A stretch of DNA of 64,000 nucleotides from Gaiellasilicea sp037720595 (GCA_037720595.1 JBBJLW010000017.1:1-64000); one strand, 5' to 3'; shown: positions 25,122-33,626, counted from the first letter of the stretch. The notes: generated by a model from the sequence alone, not told the origin. Numbers and translations: made by a program.

Positions 25122-26479
25122 GACGTGCGGCGCTCGACCTCGGCGTCCTCGCCGTGCTCGGCGCCGCCTCCATCGCGAGTGCCGTCTGGCTCGGTCGGGA
25201 GCTCGATCCGGGAGACTTCGGCCGGCCGCTCGGCGTCCTCGCAGCCGTCGCAGCGGCGATGCTCCTGCCGTACGTCGCCGCCGCTACCTGGGTGGTCTGG
25301 CGCCGGCCGCCCCGGCGAGCTGCCCTCGTGCTCGTCGTCGCCGTCGCGGCGGTCTTGCGGCTCGCTCTCGTCTCCGGCGAGCCGGCGCTCTCGAACGACG
25401 TCTACCGGTACGTCTGGGACGGACGGGTGCAGGCGGCCGGAATCAACCCGTACCGTTACGCGCCGGCCGACCCCGAGCTCGCGTTCCTGCGCGATGCGGA
25501 GATCTATCCGCGCCTGAACCGGATCGGCGTCCAGACCGCGTATCCGCCCGTCGCCCAGGGGCTCTTTTCCGGGCTGTACCGGCTCCATCCTGGAAGCATC
25601 GTCTGGACGAAGCTGGCGCTCGTCGTGCTCGATCTCGTCGCCGTCGGGCTGCTCGCGTTCCTGCTCGCGCGCCTGCGCCGACCGCCCGCGTGGGTGCTCC
25701 TCTACGCCTGGCACCCTCTCGTCACCTTTGAGCTGGCCGGCGCGGGCCACGTCGAGGGGGTCGCCGTCCTGCTCGCGCTCGCGGCGATCGCGGCGGCCGT
25801 CTCCCGCCGCGCGGTCGTCTCGGCGGTGCTGCTCGCGGCGGCGGGGCTCGTCAAGCCCTATGCGCTCGTCCTCGCTCCCGCCCTCCTGCGGAGCGGTCGA
25901 GGATTTCCGGCGGCTGCCGCGGCGGGGGTGGTGACGATCGCGCTCGCCTACCTGCCGTTCGTGGGAGCCGGCCTGCGCGCGCTCGGGTATCTCCCCGGCT
26001 ACCTGCGCGAGGAGGGCTTCACCTCCGGCTACCGCTTCTACCTGCTCGGGCTCGTCGACGGGGATCCGTCGACCGTGGTCACCGCCCTGTATGTCGTCGC
26101 GGCGGGCGCGCTCCTGCTCGGCGTCTCCCTCCTCTTCCTCGCCCGGCCGCCGGACTCGGCGAGCACGCTCGCCGGTCGCGCGCTGCTCCTCTTCACGCTC
26201 GTCTGGGTTCTCTCGTCGCCCACCTACCCGTGGTACGCGCTGCTCGCCGTGGCGTTGCTGCCCCTGGCGCGCGGTGTCATCCTGCTCCCCGCTGCGGCGA
26301 TCGTGCTGCTCGCCCCGTTTCTCTACCTCCACATCAGCGTCGGGGCGCTCCCGGAGTGGCCCCGGCACCTCGCCTACGGCGGCTCCGCGCTGGCGCTCGC
26401 CGCGGCCGGTCTCTGGCAGGCTCGCCCGCTCCTCTCGACCTCTCGCCGCCCGGGCCGTGCTGTGGCCGTGGTCGAGTAG
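25118..26479 (+). CDS. GT-C membrane mannosyltransferase-like protein (GT87-like)
   Basis: A 453-residue protein with 10-12 membrane helices. The loop LSNDVYRYVWDGRVQAAGINPYRY is characteristic of polyprenol-phosphate-mannose-dependent transferases; Asp in SNDVYRY is the expected catalytic residue. A second conserved block is YPPVAQGLFSG. It would add a sugar from a lipid carrier to an extracytoplasmic acceptor. The GTG overlaps the sulfite-oxidase-like stop (GTGA). Together with the DPM1-like GT2 three genes upstream it could form a load-and-transfer pair. Substrate assignment is by family resemblance only. Confidence 0.84.
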   Translation: MRRAALDLGVLAVLGAASIASAVWLGRELDPGDFGRPLGVLAAVAAAMLLPYVAAATWVVWRRPPRRAALVLVVAVAAVLRLALVSGEPALSNDVYRYVWDGRVQAAGINPYRYAPADPELAFLRDAEIYPRLNRIGVQTAYPPVAQGLFSGLYRLHPGSIVWTKLALVVLDLVAVGLLAFLLARLRRPPAWVLLYAWHPLVTFELAGAGHVEGVAVLLALAAIAAAVSRRAVVSAVLLAAAGLVKPYALVLAPALLRSGRGFPAAAAAGVVTIALAYLPFVGAGLRALGYLPGYLREEGFTSGYRFYLLGLVDGDPSTVVTALYVVAAGALLLGVSLLFLARPPDSASTLAGRALLLFTLVWVLSSPTYPWYALLAVALLPLARGVILLPAAAIVLLAPFLYLHISVGALPEWPRHLAYGGSALALAAAGLWQARPLLSTSRRPGRAVAVVE

Positions 26480-26481
26480 AG

Positions 26482-26889
26482 ATGGTGCGAACGATCCTGG
26501 CGCTCGTTGCGGCGGCGGTGCTCGGCGCCGCCGGGGGCGTCACGGGCGACCGGCTGCTCTCCGAGCCGGGCCTCGGCCCCGAGGTGACCGGCAGCGGCAC
26601 GCTCGAGCTCCTGCCGCCGGCACCCGTGCGCGTGGTCGCCGAGACCGTCCGGCTCGGCCAGGGGTTCAGTTCCCGCCATCTCCACGGCGGGCCGACATTC
26701 AACCTCGTCCGCTCCGGTGTCGTGCGGATCGAGGAGCCGGGCGGTCCGCGCCGCTACGGCGCCGGTGAGCTCTTCTTCGAGCCCGCGGAGAGGACGCACA
26801 CGATCGTCGTGCTCGAGGCGGCGCGCCTCGACGTGCTGCGGCTCCTGCCGGAGGGCGCGGCGCCGACGACCGATGTCGAGGGGCCGTGA
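26482..26889 (+). CDS. Secreted or membrane-anchored cupin
   Basis: A 135-residue protein with an N-terminal hydrophobic segment (ILALVAAAVLGAAGGVTG) that can act as signal or anchor. A single cupin barrel follows. SSRHLHGGPTFNLVRSG has the His pair of cupin motif 1, and FFEPAERTHTIVV is motif 2. It probably binds a metal and a small ligand outside the cytoplasm. The ATG lies two bases after the preceding stop. A second, longer cupin lipoprotein is encoded at 28608-29309. Function unknown beyond the fold. Confidence 0.8.
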   Translation: MVRTILALVAAAVLGAAGGVTGDRLLSEPGLGPEVTGSGTLELLPPAPVRVVAETVRLGQGFSSRHLHGGPTFNLVRSGVVRIEEPGGPRRYGAGELFFEPAERTHTIVVLEAARLDVLRLLPEGAAPTTDVEGP

Positions 26890-27521
26890 GCCGCATGGAC
26901 AGGTCGATCGCGCTCGTCCCGTGGCTCGGAGCCGCTCTCCTCGCGCTCACGGCGAGGAACGACGGGCTCTACACCTTCCTCGTCCGCGAGGACTCGATCC
27001 TGGAATGGCTGCAGGTGCTTGCCTACCTCGCCGCGGCGGGCCTCGCATTCGCCGTCGCCAGGGTCGCGACAGGGCCGGCCCGGCTTGTATACGGACTCCT
27101 CGTGGTCGGGGCGCTGCTCTCGGTCGGTGAGGAGCTCTCCTGGGGGCAGAGGCTCCTCTCGCTCGAGGGCTTCGAGGCGGTGACCCGCGCCAACAACCAG
27201 GGCGAGCTGAACGTGCACAACCTGCGGCAGGTCGGCCGCGACTCCCAGGTCGCGCTCCTCGCTGCGGGCGTCTGTGGAACCGTGCTGCCGTTTCTCGTCT
27301 CGCGGGGGAATCGGGCTGCGCTCGTCTTCCCGGCACGGGCGCTGACGCCGGCGTTCGCGCTCGTCGCCGCCTACAACGCTGCGCGGCTCGCGCTCGGCGA
27401 CGCTGCGAGCTTCGAGCAGGCGAAGTTCAGCGAGTGGCCCGAGCTCTGTTTCGCCGCGTGCCTCGCGCTGACGGCCTGGTTCGCCCTCCGGCTCCTGCGC
27501 GGTGACGCCGGCCGCGTCGGC
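26886..27521 (+). CDS. Multi-pass membrane protein; no stop codon before the antisense gene
   Basis: GTG 26886 overlaps the cupin stop (GTGA); an ATG nine bases on is an alternative. About 210 residues form five to six membrane helices, with a conserved-looking VGEELSWGQRLLSLEGFE block and NNQGELNVHNL between them. Those features resemble a small family of unknown-function membrane proteins. The frame does not stop: it stays open through the whole antisense epimerase gene and ends only at 29309, inside which the cupin lipoprotein is encoded. The end given is where protein-like sequence stops. A TGA in the next frame at about 27502 would end the gene after a one-base shift. Confidence 0.68.
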
Positions 27522-28553
27522 TCAACGCAGGGGCGCCGTCGCGAACTCACACACGCCCTCGGCGAAGGAAATCTCGGCGTGGAAGCCGAGCTCCGCGGCG
27601 GCGCGCTCGGTCGAGGCGAAGATGTGACGGACGTCCCCGAGTCGGTACTCCGCCGTCGTCACCGGCTCCGCGCCGCCGAACGCGTGGGCCAGCTCGCGGG
27701 CGAGCTCGCCGACGGTGCGCGGGGCGCCGCTGGCGACGTTGAAGGTTCCGGCCTGCCCGGAACCGAGCGCGAGAACATTCGCCGTCGCGACGTCACGGAC
27801 GTGAACGAAATCGCGCAGCTGGGCGCCGTCCTCGAAGACACGCGGGGCGCGACCGCCCTCCAGAGCGCTCCGGAAGATGCTCGCGACGCCGGCGTAGGGC
27901 GTGTCGCGCGGCATCCGCGGGCCGTAGACGTTGTGGTAGCGAAGCGCCGTAACGGTCGCGCCCGTTTCGCGCGCGAAAGCGGTGCAGAGCGCCTCCTGCT
28001 GCGCCTTCGTCGCCGCATAGACGTTGCGCGGGTCGAGCGGGGCGTCCTCGGGCACGGCCTCGGGCGCGAGCGCGAGGCCGCAGACCGGGCAGGGCAGCTC
28101 GAACTCGCCCGCGTCGAGCCGTTCGCGGGTGCGCGGCCCGGGACGGACGAGGCCGTGCTCGGCGCACCCGTAGCGGCCCTCGCCGTAGACGACCATGCTG
28201 CTCGCGAGCACGAGCGGGACCGGGCGCCGCGCGAGCTCGCGGAGAAGCGTCGCCGTGCCGAGGTCGTTGTGGCTGACGTAGTCGGCGACGTCGCCGAAGT
28301 CGGTCCCGAGACCGACCATCGCCGCCTGATGGCTCACCGCGTCGGCGCCGGCGAGACAGCGTGCGACGAGCTCCCCGTCCCGCACGTCGCCGAAGACATA
28401 CTCGGCTGCTGGGTTGAGATAGTCCGGCCTGCGGGAGTGGGAGAGGGGATGCAGGAGGTCGAGGACGCGAACGGTCGTACCGCGCGCAACCAGCTCGTCG
28501 ACGATGTGCGAGCCGACGAAGCCGCAGCCGCCGGTGACGAGAACGGTGTCCAC
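27522..28553 (-). CDS. NAD-dependent nucleotide-sugar epimerase/dehydratase (extended SDR)
   Basis: A 343-residue extended short-chain dehydrogenase. The nucleotide motif is VTGGCGFVGSHI, the catalytic pair is Tyr and Lys in NVYAATK, and LRYHNVYGPRMP is the usual sugar-binding stretch. An extra loop ELPCPVCGLAL carries a CxxC pair. Such an insert occurs, as I recall, in dTDP-L-rhamnose 4-epimerase-type enzymes, but that is a weak basis for naming. It should act on a dTDP- or UDP-sugar supplying the glycosyltransferases nearby. Start GTG 28553. It is antisense to an open plus-strand frame. Confidence 0.87.
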   Translation of the reverse strand: MDTVLVTGGCGFVGSHIVDELVARGTTVRVLDLLHPLSHSRRPDYLNPAAEYVFGDVRDGELVARCLAGADAVSHQAAMVGLGTDFGDVADYVSHNDLGTATLLRELARRPVPLVLASSMVVYGEGRYGCAEHGLVRPGPRTRERLDAGEFELPCPVCGLALAPEAVPEDAPLDPRNVYAATKAQQEALCTAFARETGATVTALRYHNVYGPRMPRDTPYAGVASIFRSALEGGRAPRVFEDGAQLRDFVHVRDVATANVLALGSGQAGTFNVASGAPRTVGELARELAHAFGGAEPVTTAEYRLGDVRHIFASTERAAAELGFHAEISFAEGVCEFATAPLR

Positions 28554-28607
28554 GAAAGTCGATCTTCCGCGATTGCGTGCACGGGTGCGCGGGCGAAGGC
28601 GCGGCTC

Positions 28608-29309
28608 GTGCCAGGCGCCCTTCTCGTCGCGGTCGCCCTCGCGGGCTGCGGTGGGAGTGGTGGCGGCAGCAACGCGCTCGGCGGCGGTGCCGAGGTGGAG
28701 ACGCTCGCCGGCTTCACCCTCGCGCGAGTCGCCGCCGGGCCGCTCGCGTGGGTCACAGACGAGTACCGGCTCGCCGCGGGCGCGATCGTGGAGCACGCGC
28801 ACGAGTCCGCGTTCGTCTACGCGCGGGGTGGGGCGAGCCTTCTCGGCGGCAAGAGCCTCGATGAGGGCGCGGGCGCCGCAGTCGCAGGCCAGACATCACA
28901 CCGGCACGCCGCACCGCAGGACGCTTCCTCCGTCGTCTGGGAGACACGCCTCGCTGCTCCCGGGGCGCCGCCGCCCCCGGGCGGTCGGCGCGTCTTCGCC
29001 GGCCCCCGACTCCGGGGCATCCCGGCGGCGCCGGCTGCGAGCTTCCTCCTCGTCCGGATCAGCCCCGGCGGCGAGACGAGCGTGCACACCCATCCAGGCC
29101 CGGAGCTGATCTACCAGCTTTCGGGGAGGATCCTCTATCAGAACGCCCTGATCGGGACGGTCCCGCTTGGGCCGGGCGGGGTCGAGGGGATCCCGCCGAG
29201 CACGGCCGTCCAGAAGCGCAATCGCTCCGACGCGGACGCGGTGTTCCTTTCGTGGTTCCTCGTCGATCCGGACGAGCCGTTCGCACCTGCGGCGAGCTTC
29301 GCCGGCTGA
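28608..29309 (+). CDS. Double-cupin lipoprotein
   Basis: From GTG 28608 the protein is 233 residues with a lipoprotein signal ending in ALAGC (lipid Cys at about 14), then a Gly/Ser linker. Two cupin-like barrels follow. The first contains IVEHAHESAFVYARGG; the second has SVHTHPGPELIYQLSG with clear His ligands. The signal is short of positive charge. Upstream in-frame residues ARAKAR would fix that, but only an ATT is available as start there. It is probably a surface-exposed metal/ligand-binding protein. It lies divergently from the epimerase and within the long open frame that begins at 26886. Confidence 0.75.
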   Translation: MPGALLVAVALAGCGGSGGGSNALGGGAEVETLAGFTLARVAAGPLAWVTDEYRLAAGAIVEHAHESAFVYARGGASLLGGKSLDEGAGAAVAGQTSHRHAAPQDASSVVWETRLAAPGAPPPPGGRRVFAGPRLRGIPAAPAASFLLVRISPGGETSVHTHPGPELIYQLSGRILYQNALIGTVPLGPGGVEGIPPSTAVQKRNRSDADAVFLSWFLVDPDEPFAPAASFAG

Positions 29310-29367
29310 CGATCCGAAGCTCGGAGATCCGACCGTCTCGGTGCTGCCTGCTCGACCCAGGACGAAT

Positions 29368-30144
29368 CTAGAGCCGTGCGCCGGTGAGCGCGCTCGCGCA
29401 GACGTCGTCCGGCTGCGGCTCGATCCGAGGGATCGCGGCGAAGAGAAGCGCCTGCAGCTTCTCGAGGTTCTCGCCGAAGACGCGCACCACCGCGTCCGCC
29501 GAGACCGGCTCGTGGCCGCCGGCGCCCGCGTCGTAGTCGGTGATCATCGAGACGTTCGCGTAACAGAGCTCGAGCTCGCGGGCGAGCCACGCCTCCGGGT
29601 AGGCGGTCATGTTGACGACGTCCCACCCCTGGGCGGCGTACCACTCCGATTCGGCGCGGGTCGAGAAGCGCGGCCCCTGGATCACGACCGCGGTGCCTCC
29701 GTCGTGAACGTGGATCCCGAGCTCTCGGGCGGTCGCGACGAGCAGCCCGCGCAGGCCCGGGCAGAAGGGCTCCGCGGCTGCGACGTGCGTCGTCTCAGGC
29801 CCCTCGTAGAAGGTGTCGGCGCGGCCGCTCGTCCGGTCGACGAACTGGTCGCAGACGACGAAGTCGCCGGGCGCGAGGTCGGCGCGCAGCGAGCCGCAGG
29901 CGGCCGGTCCGACGATCCGGCGAACGCCGAGCTCGCGCATCGCCCAAACGTTCGCTCGATAGGGAATCTGCGCCGGCGGCAGCTCGTGTCGAAGCCCATG
30001 GCGCGGCATGAACGCGACCTTCCGACCCTCGAGCTCGCCGACCGCGAACGGGGCAGACGTGGGTCCGTACGGAGTGTCGATCGTCACCTGCTCGACTCGC
30101 TCGAGGAGCGAGGTGAACCCAGAACCGCCGAAGACGCCGACCAT
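29368..30144 (-). CDS. mtnP: S-methyl-5'-thioadenosine phosphorylase
   Basis: A 258-residue purine-nucleoside-phosphorylase-fold enzyme. VGVFGGSGF opens the phosphate-binding region, MPRHGLRHELPP gives the conserved RHG, GPAACGSLRADLAPGDFVV is the central block, and VNMTAYPEAWLARELELCYA holds the Met-Thr and Glu that bind the nucleoside ribose. It splits methylthioadenosine from polyamine or quorum-signal synthesis into adenine and methylthioribose-1-phosphate. Length and start (ATG 30144) fit. Some members act on inosine or guanosine instead; the catalytic-site residue after YD (DAGA) would need comparison. It is divergent from the PRC-barrel gene. Confidence 0.9.
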   Translation of the reverse strand: MVGVFGGSGFTSLLERVEQVTIDTPYGPTSAPFAVGELEGRKVAFMPRHGLRHELPPAQIPYRANVWAMRELGVRRIVGPAACGSLRADLAPGDFVVCDQFVDRTSGRADTFYEGPETTHVAAAEPFCPGLRGLLVATARELGIHVHDGGTAVVIQGPRFSTRAESEWYAAQGWDVVNMTAYPEAWLARELELCYANVSMITDYDAGAGGHEPVSADAVVRVFGENLEKLQALLFAAIPRIEPQPDDVCASALTGARL

Positions 30145-30210
30145 CTCTCGGGAGTTTGACGGTCGGCTCGATGGAAAGGGGAGAAGAAGTCCAACGATCG
30201 GAGGAATCTG

Positions 30211-30603
30211 ATGGACGAAAGAAAGGATCCGAACCGAGACGAGACGCTCCAGCCCACCGGCGCGGCCGTCGTCGACATCTGGACGTTTCGCACCGAGCAG
30301 ATGGGCGGCGGCGACATCGATCTCACCGGCTACTCGGTCGAGGCGACCGACGGCGGGATCGGCAAGGTCGACGAGGCGACGTACGACGTCGGCGGGAGCT
30401 ACCTCGTCGTCGACACCGGTCCGTGGATCTTCGGCAAGAAGGTGATGCTGCCGGCCGGCGTCGTCGATCGCTTCGACCCCGAGAGCGAGACGGTCTACGT
30501 CAGTCGCACGAAGGACCGGATCAAGAACGCTCCCGAGTACGACGAGGAGCTCGGGCGCGACGAGACGTATCGCGGGGAGCTCGGCGGCTACTACGACCGC
30601 TGA
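30211..30603 (+). CDS. PRC-barrel domain protein
   Basis: A 130-residue hydrophilic protein preceded by a strong ribosome site, GGAGGAATCTG, before ATG 30211. The central ~75 residues form a PRC-barrel (GYSVEATDGGIGKVDEATYD, then YLVVDTG and MLPAGVVDRFD). The C-terminal 25 residues are charged and Tyr-rich. PRC-barrels occur in photosynthetic reaction-centre H subunits, RimM and many small bacterial proteins. This one is likely a stress-type or surface-associated small protein; its function is unknown. A hairpin terminator lies 33 bases downstream. Confidence 0.85.
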   Translation: MDERKDPNRDETLQPTGAAVVDIWTFRTEQMGGGDIDLTGYSVEATDGGIGKVDEATYDVGGSYLVVDTGPWIFGKKVMLPAGVVDRFDPESETVYVSRTKDRIKNAPEYDEELGRDETYRGELGGYYDR

Positions 30604-30635
30604 TCAGCGTCGAGCCACTGAGCACCTAGAGATCG

Positions 30636-30666
30636 GCGGACGGCCCGGCTACGACGGGCCGTCCGC
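30636..30666. terminator. Terminator hairpin between convergent genes
   Basis: GCGGACGGCCCG (30636-30647) and CGGGCCGTCCGC (30655-30666) form a perfect 12-bp stem with a 7-nt loop, followed by TTTC on the plus strand. It serves the PRC-barrel gene and overlaps the stop codon (30649-30651) of the facing ATP-grasp gene. Confidence 0.8.
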
Positions 30667-31896
30667 TTTCTGATCGCTCACCCAGGCGGCGAGGAGCCCG
30701 CGGTAGTGCTGCCCGAAGTGCTCGTGCTCGTGGGCCGGAAACGTCGACTGGACGGTCTCGACGAGGAGCCGGTCGAAGTCGGGGCCGGCGACGTAGGCGA
30801 GCAGCGCCTCGTCCAGGCCGGCGAGGTGCTCGGCGCAGAACGCCTCGTACGCCTCCGTCTGGAAGTAGTCGTCGGCGAGCTTGCCGTAGCCGGCGAGCTT
30901 CTCCTCGTAGGAGAGATCCTCCCGGTCGCCGAGCACGAAGTAGTCGCGCATGCCCTGGCTCAACCGCATCGGCCGGCCGGTGACCAGGCAGAAAGCACTC
31001 CAGCGGACGAGGGCGCGAATCGCCCAGGGGAAGTAGTAGTGGAGGCTCGTCAGCGCCACGTCGGGCGAGGCGTTTGCGTAGTCGATCGGATACGCCTGGC
31101 CGTCCTTGACGATCGTCTCGCACGAGTTGAATTCCCAGCGGAAGAACGCGTTCACGAGCCGGCTGATCGTCACCACCTCCCGGCCGAGCTCCGGCGAGAG
31201 GAAGTCGTGATCGACCTGGTAGCGGTCGTGGAGCGGTCGGTCGGGATCGAAGTGCATCACCATCGTCTCGGCCCCGATCGAGAGGCTCCGTGCGAAGACG
31301 TCGAAGTCCTCGACGGCGGCCTGGAGGTGCATCAATCGCTCGCCGGAGGCGTCGTAGACGGCGTGCAGCTCGGCGTCGTCGCGGATTCGCGTCACTCCCA
31401 CCCACTGACCCCCGTCGAAGGGCTTCATGTAGAGCGGGTAGCCGACCTTCGCCGCGATCTCGTCCAGCTCGAACGGCAGGTTGTAGCGCTCCGCCGTGCG
31501 CTCGAAGCGCTCGTTCTCGGGCGGGTTCTTGTGCGGGATCAGCCATGTGTCGGGCACCCGGAGCCCGAGCCGCATCATCGCGCAGTAGGCCGAGTGCTTC
31601 TCCATTGCCTGGAAGGTGAACGGGTTGTTCAGGAGGTAGACGTCGTCCATCAACGAGACCTTCTTCAGCCACTCGCGCGGAACCGTGTACCACCAGCCCA
31701 GCCGGTCGATCACGAGCCGGTAGCGCGGCTCGGACCGGAGGTCGAACGGCTCGTTCGTGATTCGCTCGGCGACGAGCTCGTGGGTCTCGCCGCCGCAGGA
31801 GATCGGGCCGATGGTGTTGAGCAGGTGCTCGAAAGCCGTGGGCCAGTCCTCCTCGGTGCCGAGCAACAGGCCGATCGTGTGCGTGCGAGTCGTCAT
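30649..31896 (-). CDS. ATP-grasp family protein
   Basis: A 415-residue soluble protein. The ATP-grasp look comes from YPLYMKPFDGGQWVGV (Lys of the first nucleotide-binding lobe), the acidic hinge AAVEDFDVFARSLSIG, VMHFDPDRP and the metal-binding-type AYPIDYANASPD. ATP-grasp enzymes join a carboxylate to an amine, thiol or hydroxyl through an acyl phosphate. The ATG at 31896 overlaps the esterase stop (ATGA), and the gene is third in a cassette with two esterases. That order suggests synthesis and hydrolysis of the same amide or ester product. No close named family is recognised, so the product is unknown. Confidence 0.8.
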   Translation of the reverse strand: MTTRTHTIGLLLGTEEDWPTAFEHLLNTIGPISCGGETHELVAERITNEPFDLRSEPRYRLVIDRLGWWYTVPREWLKKVSLMDDVYLLNNPFTFQAMEKHSAYCAMMRLGLRVPDTWLIPHKNPPENERFERTAERYNLPFELDEIAAKVGYPLYMKPFDGGQWVGVTRIRDDAELHAVYDASGERLMHLQAAVEDFDVFARSLSIGAETMVMHFDPDRPLHDRYQVDHDFLSPELGREVVTISRLVNAFFRWEFNSCETIVKDGQAYPIDYANASPDVALTSLHYYFPWAIRALVRWSAFCLVTGRPMRLSQGMRDYFVLGDREDLSYEEKLAGYGKLADDYFQTEAYEAFCAEHLAGLDEALLAYVAGPDFDRLLVETVQSTFPAHEHEHFGQHYRGLLAAWVSDQKADGPS

Positions 31897-32630
31897 AGAA
31901 ATCGCGGCAGATGATGAGCGATCTGCGCTCGCCACGCGGGCCAGTCGTGCGGCACGTCGTGGCCCCAGACATCGAGCTCGTGCGGAATCCCCTTCTCGCC
32001 GAGGAGGTGGGCGAAGCGCCTCGTGCTCTCGAGCGCGCCCGTCGAGTCCTCCCAGGCGCCCTGGCCGCAGAGCAGGAGCAGGTTGACGCGACCGCGCAGC
32101 CAGTCGAGGTGCTGGCCACCCAGCGAGGCGACGTAGTCCGGGTTGTTGAAGTAGACCGCGTCACCCCGTTCGCCTGCGCCGACGACCGACACGTCGTAGA
32201 CGCCGCTCTGGCAGAGCGCGAGCGGGAAGACGTGGGCGTGCTTGAGCGCGAAGTTGGCCGCGTGGTAGGCGCCGAAGCTGACGCCGGTGACCGCGATCTC
32301 GTCTGCGCCGCCCGAGTCGTTCCGGATGAACGGCGCCACCTGATTCAGAATCCAGTCCTCGTACAGCGCGTGCAGCCGCGCGCGCTGCTCGAGGGGAAGG
32401 TCGTCTCGGTACCAGCTTCCCGAGTCGTAGCTGTCGACGGCGTAGATCTTGACGAGCCCGGCCTCGAGCGGGCCAGCGAGCGCTTCGATCATCCCGTTAT
32501 CCTCGTATTGCCGGCAATTTCCCTGCTGGGAAGGGAACGCAAGGAGCGGCCGGCCGTAGTGCCCGTGGGCGAGGATGCCGCCCTCGCCGCCGATCGCGGG
32601 AGAGAAGACCTGGAGCTCCCGCCTCAGCAC
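31893..32630 (-). CDS. Alpha/beta-hydrolase, esterase D/enterochelin-esterase type
   Basis: A 245-residue hydrolase without the N-terminal carbohydrate-like domain. The nucleophile elbow is VTGVSFGAYHA (Ser in GVSFG). Other blocks are GRPLLAFPSQQGNCRQYED, IYAVDSYDSGSWY and WGHDVPHDWPAW, whose His is the likely catalytic base. The GTG at 32630 overlaps the end of the first esterase by seven bases, and the stop overlaps the ATP-grasp start. The substrate is unknown. The two esterases are only distantly alike, so they are probably not a recent duplication. Confidence 0.85.
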   Translation of the reverse strand: MLRRELQVFSPAIGGEGGILAHGHYGRPLLAFPSQQGNCRQYEDNGMIEALAGPLEAGLVKIYAVDSYDSGSWYRDDLPLEQRARLHALYEDWILNQVAPFIRNDSGGADEIAVTGVSFGAYHAANFALKHAHVFPLALCQSGVYDVSVVGAGERGDAVYFNNPDYVASLGGQHLDWLRGRVNLLLLCGQGAWEDSTGALESTRRFAHLLGEKGIPHELDVWGHDVPHDWPAWRAQIAHHLPRFL

Positions 32631-33626
32631 GAGACCCTCTCGAGTAGCCGGAGTAGGTGGGGCTGGAACGCGTCGCGCCACGCGATCCAGTTGTGCCCGT
32701 CCCGGAACTCGTGGAAGTGCGTGTCGTAGCCCTGCCGCCGCAGGGCTACGAACATAGCCTTGTTTGCAGGGAGGTTCTCCTCGATCGTGCCGCATGCGAG
32801 CTCGACCGGGATCGGCCGCTGCGCTTGTCCGGAGAGGACGCTTCCGACGAAGCGGCCGATCCGATCGAAGCGCGGAAAGTCGGCCTCGTGGAGGTCGCGC
32901 CGGCGGAAGAAGCTGCCCGATTGGAGGAAGAGCGCATCGAAGCTCGCTGGATGCCGGCGGTGCACGTGGAGCAAGGCGAGGGCACCGAGGCTGGCGCCCA
33001 GCCCTATCCGCACGGGCGCGGCGTCGAACGAGGGCAACAACTCCTCGACGAGCGCGCGCGAATAGCGGGCCGAGGCGGAGTAGGGTCTCGTTGCGGTCGA
33101 CCGGGGCGATCAGGATCGCGCGGAGCGGTGGTCGCTGCCCGAGCAGGGTGAGGAGCGACGAGAAGTCGGCGTACTCCGGCCCGTCGTGAGCGACGAGCAA
33201 CGGGCTGTCCTCGTCCGCGTCCGGGTGCTCCCAGACCAAGGCCGGCAGCTCCGTGCGCAGGATTCGGCTCGAGAGGACGACGTTCTTCGCGGTGCCGATC
33301 GTCTCGGCGTCGAGCCACACGGGAGCCTCGTACCCCGGTAGCTCGAGCACCGACTTCTCGCCCCACGGCCCCGAAGCCCGGAGCGGGTTCTCGGGGTCGA
33401 CGATCCATTCCGAACGCCCGGCTCGGTCGACGAGCTCGAACTGGTACTCGAGCCGGCCGACGTCGGGCTGCGGCGCGACGAGCTCCCAGGTACGGCCGCG
33501 GCGTGCGAGCGCGTGGGGCAGTCCGGGAACGGCGTGTGCGAGCCGGACACGTGCGAGCGCCCGGCCGTGCTCGAGGAAGGCGAACCGGATCGGAGGGCTC
33601 GCGTGGGTATCGAGCGCGGCGCTCAT
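32624..33626 (-). pseudogene. Enterochelin-esterase-like hydrolase split by a one-base frameshift
   Basis: The N-terminal ~185 residues start at ATG 33626: an immunoglobulin-like Fes/CBM48-type domain (RIRFAFLEHG-like start, LEYQFELVDRAG, SEWIVDPENP), then the first hydrolase strands (LLVAHDGPEYADF, AILIAPVDRNET). The rest, ending at 32624, is in the next frame: YSRALVEELLPSF, GLGASLGALALLHVH (nucleophile Ser) and HEFRDGHNWIAWRD (catalytic His). Dropping one base from the GGG at 33083-33085 joins the two as ...DRNET-YSASARYSRAL..., giving a normal 333-residue enzyme. The region is 1003 bp, one more than a multiple of three. This could be a recent mutation, a sequencing error or recoding. Confidence 0.82.

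Noticed and set aside
26886..29309. A real 807-residue membrane-cupin fusion protein
   Set aside because: The ~350 residues between the two protein-like parts are antisense to a well-conserved epimerase and have no domain character, so separate genes are more likely. Kept as a finding because no stop separates them.
31893..33626. 577-codon open frame as a single fused double esterase
   Set aside because: The middle ~150 codons are shadow sequence. The true end of the first esterase is in another frame, and the second esterase has its own GTG at 32630.
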